A stretch of DNA of 64,000 bases, from positions 772,068 through 836,067 of the forward strand of contig NW_024468910.1 of the NCBI RefSeq assembly GCF_011745365.1, given 5' to 3'. Shown one piece after another: positions 58,051 to 64,000 of this stretch. The notes below the pieces were generated by a model that saw nothing but the letters and a program-made list of their open reading frames with translations, was not told where the DNA came from and ran no database searches. The translations under genes and the position numbers were made by a program. Origin of the DNA: Cryphonectria parasitica EP155 (lineage: Eukaryota; Ascomycota; Sordariomycetes; Diaporthales; Cryphonectriaceae). Within the stretch, counting starts at the first letter, position 1, and every line of letters starts with the position of its first letter.

Positions 58051-60179
58051 TTCCAGTTTAATCATCTGCAGTCTCTTTATAAGCAATCCTGTTCTTTTGA
58101 GTTTGTTGAGAACTGCTTGTTCTTCTAAGCTCGCTTTGCTGCTTCTTGAGCAAGCTTCTTAGCTTGCTTTTGCTTATATCATTATTATTTCTAATCTTTC
58201 TTCTGTTAATGCTAGTTACGAACTTTGTTATTAATATAAATCGTGCAGAGTATTATTTTGCACTGCTACTACTCTATCTTTTTATCTATGTATTGCATGG
58301 GGCAATTATTTGGTAGCTCGATATACGCATTGTAGTATTGCTTGTTGAGAATCTTTCTGAAGCGGAATTTCTGTTTCTCAATAGCCTGAAGGATTTGTTC
58401 TGGTTCTCTGATAGGGAACTATTCGTATTGCATCTTCTCCGAGAAATGCGTTTTGCAGCTATAATAAGTACAGGAGATCTATGCTAGTTCGGAGTGTAGA
58501 TTATAAAGTAAGCTAATTCAAGAGTTTTCATCTTCTCGTGCTTCAATATTTTGCAAGGAAATGCAGATAAAAAGCTTCTCTAGTTCTATTCTATAGATAA
58601 GATATTTAATCTATATTGTTTCCTTGTTCTATTCAATACTGAAGGGAAATCTTTCTGTAAGCTTCTTGGATTTATTATTCATGAGAGACTCCGGTGAATC
58701 GTTAGGATGTTCGTTCTAGCTTAATCTTTCCGTTATCTGAGAAGCGTTTTCGGTGTTGTTTAGGTATTTATACTAATAATCAAGAGAGTACTATCCTTTG
58801 TTCATTTCTCTGGTTATGGTGTTTGATGCAGGTGATGGGGAATTGTAAAGAGCACTGTTGTTAAGCTCTTCCTTCAGCGCTTGAATGCTTCGTTCAGTAA
58901 CATCGAAGCAGTTCGAGTTATTGCTGCTCGTAGTCGTGCTAAGCGTATACCCTCGCCCTGCTGTTGCTATTTATCTGCGGCGCTTAGGTTTCTGAAGGAA
59001 CTATTCTGAACCTTCCTTACTCGAGAGATATGTTAAGCAGTTATTATTATAGCAGAATATTCAGCTGAGATTTTCGTAATTAATAGAATCCGATACTTGC
59101 TCTAAGGGAATATTTTTGCTTAATTGATTGGATTCCTATTATCAAGCGATATTCATCTAGCATTCTTCCTAAACTAGTTGCTATTTGTTTTTCCGAGATT
59201 AATAGTAATTATATACTATATATCCCTATTTATTGCAGTTGTAGCAAGTAATGCTGCTTCTCTTGCTATACTGCTTATTAGCAGCATTGAGTTCTATGAA
59301 ATCAGCATGCATAGTGCTACTTTAAGCTATACTGCTATATCAATTGCTATTCTTGTTTTAGAGTTTCTTGCTTATATTAGCTGAAAACCTCCAAATCTAG
59401 CTTCCTCCCTTCTTAGACTTCTCTATCTATCGTTCATACAGATAGTTATTGATATGGATAGCTTGATTAGAGAATATTGCAAAGTTCTCCAGCCAATTCT
59501 GCTTGGAGATTTTATCTTTAATATCATTCTTAAATCTCTTGTAATAGTACTCCATAAGATTCTTATCTTCCTACAGGAGTTGCGCTGAGAGTTGCTTGAA
59601 TCTAACTGTATAAGCAGAAGCTGATTTGGTCTGCTTGAGATTCATAAGCTACTGAGCTGTAGTGCATTCTTCATTGGAATTATCAAAGGTTTTCTTGAAA
59701 GCTTTCTCGAAACTCTTAAAGGAATCAAACATATTCTTGATATCTTAGATATATGTATTGGAATTGTTCTGATGCTTCAAGTGATTGCATAGAAAGGGCT
59801 TGTATTAGATGAGAGCATTCTTTTTAAAATGAGTTTCTGCAAGAATAATTTTCTCAGATTTCTTAATGAATTAAGTCTTGTAATACAGGAAATATGCTCT
59901 GCAGTAGGTGAGGAATCCATGCAGCATTTTTTGATTGCTATTATATATAGTGAGCTTATTCATCTTGTATGCTTTTCCAGCGCTACTAGTGATTGCAGAG
60001 ATAAGCTGCATCTGCTGAGCTTGTTAGGCTAGCTGAGCCTATTGATTAGCGATGGTAGCGCTCTGGGCCTGCTGTTGTTCGCGCAGATTCTGGATACGCT
60101 GGATAAGCTGGTATACCTAATTGATCAGTTCTTTCTGAGTAGAGGCGCATGAGAACGAAGGGATTTCTGAAGAAGCTAT
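58051..60179 (-). pseudogene. A4 gag and linker remnant
   Basis: The start codon is ATA (60177-60179). A Gln/Ala coiled coil and capsid-like region follow with stops, a CCHC-type knuckle at about 59215-59256 (decayed to Tyr at several ligands), then the unrecognised linker region shared with A2 and A3 (about 58900-58130). Confidence 0.78.
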
Positions 60180-60239
60180 CGTATTCCGTATTGCTCAAGA
60201 AGATAATACTGAACTGTTCTTGAACAAGAGTTATCAAAA

Positions 60240-60725
60240 TGTAATAAGTACTGTAGCAATCTGAAGATTCCAAAGTATATAAAAGAGGTTTATGCTAATA
60301 AGAGCAGTATTAAAGTGCTAAGTTCTTGAATACGGAACCGTACAAGTCTCAGTAAGTGATGCAAGTATTCACTGCCTTTAGGGCTACTCAGTATAGAAAA
60401 CTGAATACTTAGATTAACAACTAAAGAACTATCTGAAGGAAATCTATCTAGCAGTAAGAAACGTAAACCTTCATATACTTGGTTCTTCAGTCCCTTGCTT
60501 GCTGGTGATCATCCCAGATCACCACTGATCATTCCGGATCACTACTGATCACCGAGCGCCGGTGATCACTAGTGATCGCTCTATTGTCTGATTGGTCGGA
60601 CTTTCTTGACCCTAACCCCTGATTATGTAATCATGGTTGCTTTTCCTGACGTGTCCCAGCCCCGCTGGTTCCATCAGCTGGTCCTTGTGACCTTGTCCGG
60701 TGTTGGTATTTGTTGGTTCATAACA
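60240..60725 (-). repeat. LTR-A (5' LTR of A4)
   Basis: 486 bases, the longest LTR-A here, TGTAATAAG...CATAACA as written. The extra length is in the variable module. Confidence 0.93.
60501..60580 (-). promoter_or_regulatory. Variable U3 module of A4 (GATCA, 10-base period)
   Basis: GATC starts at 60507, 60517, 60527, 60537 and 60547, exactly 10 bases apart, then at 60564 and 60574, again 10 apart. Most are TGATCAY or complement. The period matches one DNA helical turn, so sites would face the same side of the helix. Confidence 0.7.
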
Positions 60726-60730
60726 TTCAG

Positions 60731-61202
60731 CTAATACAAGCAAGAAACTCTAATATAAAAATAGCGATTGATATAGCAGTATAGCTCAGAGCAGCACTAT
60801 GCATGCTAGTCTTATGAAACTCGATGCAGCTAATAAGCAGTATAACAAAAGAAACAATATTACTTGCTACAACTGCAACAAACAGAGATATATATTATGC
60901 AACTGCTATTAACTTCAGAAGAATAAATAGCAATCAGTTCAGAAAGAATGCTAAATGAATATTGCTTAATAACAGAAACCAAATCAACTAAGCAAAAACA
61001 TTCCCTTAGAGCAAGTATTGAATTCTGTTAATTACGGAAGTCTTAGCTGAATATTCTGTTATAATAATAACTGCTTAATATATCTTTCAAGCAAGAAAGG
61101 CTTAGAATAGTTTCCTCAGAAATCTAAGCGCTACAGGCAGATAGCAACAGCAGAGCGAGAGTATATGCTCAGCACAATCATGAGCAGCAACAACTTGAAC
61201 TA
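60731..61202 (+). mobile_element. Family A fragment A5 (gag knuckle region)
   Basis: A piece of family A gag in + orientation, cut on the left by A4 and on the right by A6. The knuckle at 60865-60906 reads C-Y-N-C-N-K-Q-R-Y-I-L-C-N-C, with only the His changed. No other part remains. Confidence 0.82.
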
Positions 61203-61797
61203 TGTTATAACTCATTCAACATGCAGGTCACGAAACAGATCACGAGTAACAAGGACCAGGTGTTAAGAATCCAATATTCTAACAAAACATTGATTACATA
61301 ATGCAGGGTTAGGATTACAGCAGGGATGAATCACTGGATTATTAAATGATTCAGCGAGCCTGAATCACCTGAATCAGTAGTAAGCTAAGATAAGCTATAC
61401 TGAAGAGCCGAATATATAACTATACGATCATTATCATTAGATAGATTCAATATATAGCTCTTCAGTTATCAATCTAAGTATCAGATTACTCTCCTACTCT
61501 GATAGCTCCAAAAGCAGTAAACACTTGCACAGTTATCCCAGTTGTGTTTCTGTATTCAAGGCTTGTACTTAGCACTGCTCTTGTTAGCATAAACCTCTTA
61601 TATATCTTGAAATCTTCGGATTGCTGCAGTGCTCATTACATTTTGATAACTCTTGTTCAAAAACAGTTCAGTATTACTCTCTTGAGCAATACGGAATACG
61701 ATAGCTCCTCAGGGAATCTCTTCGTTCTTGCACGCTCCTACTTAGGAGGAATTAGTTAACCAGATGTATCAGCTTATCCAGCGTATCCAGAACCTGT
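61203..61797 (+). mobile_element. Family A fragment A6 (5' LTR and gag start)
   Basis: A 438-base LTR-A (61203-61640, TGTTATAAC...CATTACA) followed by the family A leader and the first gag codons, interrupted by B4 at 61797. Its variable module has four TGAATCA/TGATTCA heptamers (61327, 61347, 61361, 61370), a sequence resembling the Gcn4/AP-1 site TGASTCA. Confidence 0.88.
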
Positions 61798-62552
61798 TGA
61801 ACCAGAACTAGGGCGCCGTCGCCCTCGAAAGAAAAAGGAACAAACAGCTGCTGAAGCAATGAGCAAGGGCTCGTGCAACCCAAGCGTGCCTGTACAGATG
61901 AGAACAGCAAACTAAGGCCGCACGGGCACAAGAACAGGATGAAAAACCTGTCTTAAACCTATCCAAAGGGTTCAAAATTGAAAAGAAGAGAAAGAATGCT
62001 TCCTTGTTACTTATAGCTAAAGAATTTGAAAAGTAGGTAGTATTCTTTATATGTATGAGGACCCTTGATTCACTATACTCCACGTCTCACGGACTACCAC
62101 TCTGGCTACTATAACAGTTCTTCCCTAGCAACTTTCTTCCAAAGTTGCAACAAGTCCAATGATATGCTAGATCTGATCAGAGGGAAATGAAGTAAAGAAA
62201 TAAAGAATTTATTGCAAACTGCTAAAGGAAATACTGCAAACCAAATCATCTTCTCAATTTAATTCTTATGCTTTTTCTTATTGCTTAAGCTATTATTCAA
62301 ATCAATGCAGAAGTATTAGTATTCATCTTCAGTTTATTTATAATATGAGCATAATCTGAATAGATTCTAATGCTAATCTCTTCTCTGTTTCCATCTGCTT
62401 TCAAACTCTGCTCGAGCAGCAGTAGCAGCAGCAGTTCTCTTCTGATTCTGCATCCTTACTCGATGAATCCTTTCGCAGTTTGCTTTATACATATCTATCT
62501 TAATAATATAATCGAATTCTATTCAGTTCGGAGAACCTACTAAGAGCTTAAT
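61798..62552 (-). mobile_element. Family B fragment B4 (3' LTR and adjoining region)
   Basis: LTR-B of 319 bases (61798-62116) and 436 bases of the family B 3' internal region, including the decayed alanine/CAG run near 62420. It is inserted in A6 gag (CTGT at 61794-61797 is the likely duplication) and truncated on the right by A7. Confidence 0.88.
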
Positions 62553-62674
62553 TGTTATAACTCATTCAACATGCAGGTCACAGGATAAGGCTCCACTAAC
62601 CAAGGAACCAGGTGTTACGATCCAACGTCGGATACTAAGCAAGCTTACATAACCCGGGATAGGGTTACTAGCGC

Positions 62675-62750
62675 GACTATGTTGACTATGGATATAATCA
62701 ACATATTTGGAGAAATGACTATGAGGAATCGGAACATAGTCAGGATAGTC
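62675..62750 (+). promoter_or_regulatory. Variable U3 module of A7 (GACTATG type)
   Basis: GACTATG at 62675, 62684 and 62717, CATAGTC inverted at 62735, a partial copy at 62744. The TATATAAG box follows at 62768-62775, flanked by the conserved CTGAAGAGCT arm. Confidence 0.65.
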
Positions 62751-63059
62751 AGAACTGAAGAGCTGAATATATAAGAACCCGTTTATTACCATTAGATAGA
62801 TTCAGTACATAGCTCTTCAGTTGTCAATCTAAGTATCAGTTTACTCTCTCATTCTAATAGCTCCAAAGACAGTAAATACTTGCATTGCTTATTAAGACTT
62901 GTACGGTTCCGTATTCAAGGATTTGATACTTCGATATCGCTCTTATTAGCATAAACCCCTTTATATACTTAGGAATCTTCAGATTGCTGCAATGCTTATT
63001 ACATTTTAATAACTCTTGTTCAAGAACGGTTCAGTATTACTTCTTGAGCAATACGGAAT

Positions 63060-64000
63060 ATGATAGCTTCTCCAGGAATCTCTTCGTTCTCGCGCGCTCT
63101 CACTCAGGAAGAACTGGTTAACCAGATATATCAGCTTATCCAGCATATCCAGGATCTGCGCGAACAACAGCAGGCTCAGAGCGCTATCATCGCCAATCAA
63201 CAAGCTCAGCTAGCTCAACAAGCTCAGCAGGCACAGTTCACCTCTGCAGCCACTAGTAGCGCTGGAAAAGCATATAAAATAGATAAGCTCGCTATATATA
63301 ATAGCAATCAGAAGATACTGCATGGATTTCTTATTTATTGCAAAGCATACTTTCTGCACTATGCAACTCAGTTTACTAGGAAATCTGAGAAGATTATCCT
63401 TGCAAGAACTTATCTCGAAAAGAATGCTTTCATCTAATATAAGCCTTCTCTATATAACTATCTGAAGCATTAGAACAATTCCGATATGCATACTCAGAGT
63501 ATTAAGGATATATTTGATTCTTTTGAAAGCTTCAAAAAAGCTTTCAAAGAAACTTTTAGCAATTCCAACAAAGAATGCACTATAGCTCAGCAGCTTATGA
63601 ATCTCAAGCAAACCAAATCAGCTTCCGCTTATATAATCAGATTCAAATAGCTCTTAATAAGACTTTTATAAAAAGATAAGAATCTTATAGAATATTACTA
63701 TAAGGAATTCAAAAACGATATTAAGAATGAAATCTTTAAGCAGAATTAGCTAGAGAATTTCGCAATGTTCTCTAATTAAGCAATCTGCATTAATAATTAT
63801 CTATACAAACAATGAATAAAGAAGTTCAAAAAGAAAGAAAGCTAGACTTAAAGATTTTCAGCTAATATAAGCAAGAAATTCTAATACAAGAATAGCAGTT
63901 GATAGAGCAGTATAGCTCAAAGCAGCACTATGCATGCTAATTCCATGAAACTCAACGCTACTAACAAGCAGTATAGCAAGAAAAGCAGCATTACTTGCTA
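63060..64000 (+). pseudogene. A7 gag remnant (partial)
   Basis: The first 125 codons are open (63060-63437). The original ATG is probably the ATA at 63063-63065; the upstream ATG at 63060 is by chance in the same frame. N-terminus: Ser-rich, then a Gln/Ala coiled coil with four L-A-Q-Q-like repeats, then a capsid start (K-L-A-I-Y-N-S-N-Q-K). After the stop at 63435-63437 the retrotransposon gag pattern continues with stops (S-F-E-S-F-K-K-A-F, M-N-L-K-Q-T-K-S-A-S-A-Y). Runs off the window. Confidence 0.82.

Larger units (their letters stand above)
53598..60725 (-). mobile_element. Family A chromovirus A4, 3' LTR truncated
   Basis: 5' LTR (60240-60725), gag, pol, antisense gene, then only about 60 bases of the 3' LTR. 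At the right, TTCAG (60726-60730) is the expected 5-base duplication within the family A gag fragment A5; its partner is lost with the 3' LTR. Pol is heavily RIP-mutated, whereas 53660-54440 is GC-rich with no RIP stop, a sharp contrast within one element. Confidence 0.88.
62553..64000 (+). mobile_element. Family A chromovirus A7, 5' part
   Basis: A 451-base LTR-A (62553-63003) and gag up to the right edge of the window, where the zinc knuckle region begins. It is inserted in B4, so it is the latest layer of the nest at this end. The element continues outside. Confidence 0.9.

Noticed and set aside
1..64000. Mitochondrial or bacterial origin suggested by high AT content
   Set aside because: LTR elements with chromodomains, spliceosomal introns and CpA-to-TpA decay show fungal nuclear heterochromatin.

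Overview
This window looks like a RIP-mutated, transposon-filled heterochromatic block from a filamentous ascomycete (Pezizomycotina). Coding frames of LTR retrotransposons are recognisable end to end. They are riddled with TAA/TAG codons at Gln and Trp positions and with Asp-to-Asn, Gly-to-Arg, His-to-Tyr and Cys-to-Tyr changes. All of these are CpA-to-TpA changes on one strand or the other, the signature of repeat-induced point mutation. Short introns (49-58 bases, GTRAGY donors, CTRAY-type branch sites) also fit a fungus. I see no intact host housekeeping gene, tRNA, rRNA or CRISPR array.

Three Ty3/gypsy families, named A, B and C here, make up almost everything. Family A is a chromovirus of about 7.5 kb with LTRs of 438-486 bases. 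Family B is an unusually long element (12.3 kb, 319-base LTRs, 4-base target duplication). Family C is a second chromovirus (7.3 kb, 310-base LTRs, 5-base duplication). They are nested. From the left: B1 (1-6289, itself split by a solo LTR-A) lies inside A1 (6290-9859), which lies in B2 (9860-11708). A2 (11709-19131) follows, then an AT-rich island full of the palindrome GCATATGC (19203-33301), which is interrupted by a solo LTR-C, a solo LTR-B and the complete A3 (24599-32101). Next comes complete C (33307-52932) with complete B3 (35053-47366) inside it, then about 660 bases of unassigned sequence, A4 (53598-60725, reverse strand), and a pile-up of fragments A5, A6, B4 and A7 to the right edge.

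The noteworthy biology is a shared accessory gene layout. In all three families the region between integrase and the 3' LTR holds an extra frame on the strand opposite to gag-pol, and each encodes a cysteine-cluster protein. In family A it is a Zn2Cys6-like cluster followed by a coiled coil and a conserved acidic/aromatic tail, converging tail-to-tail on pol with stop codons at most 5 bases apart. It is present in four copies and still open in A4 (53750-54442). In family C it is a four-exon gene with a nuclear-localisation-like basic stretch and only one in-frame stop (51189-52150). In family B it is a more decayed frame with paired cysteines.

Family A LTRs also carry a hypervariable module of about 100 bases directly upstream of their TATA box. 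In most copies it is built from a different short motif repeated 3-7 times, often at about 10-base spacing. The resulting hypothesis is inference: the antisense cysteine-cluster proteins are fast-evolving DNA-binding regulators of their own element, and the iterated motifs are their targets, analogous to the VANC anti-silencing proteins of plant VANDAL transposons.
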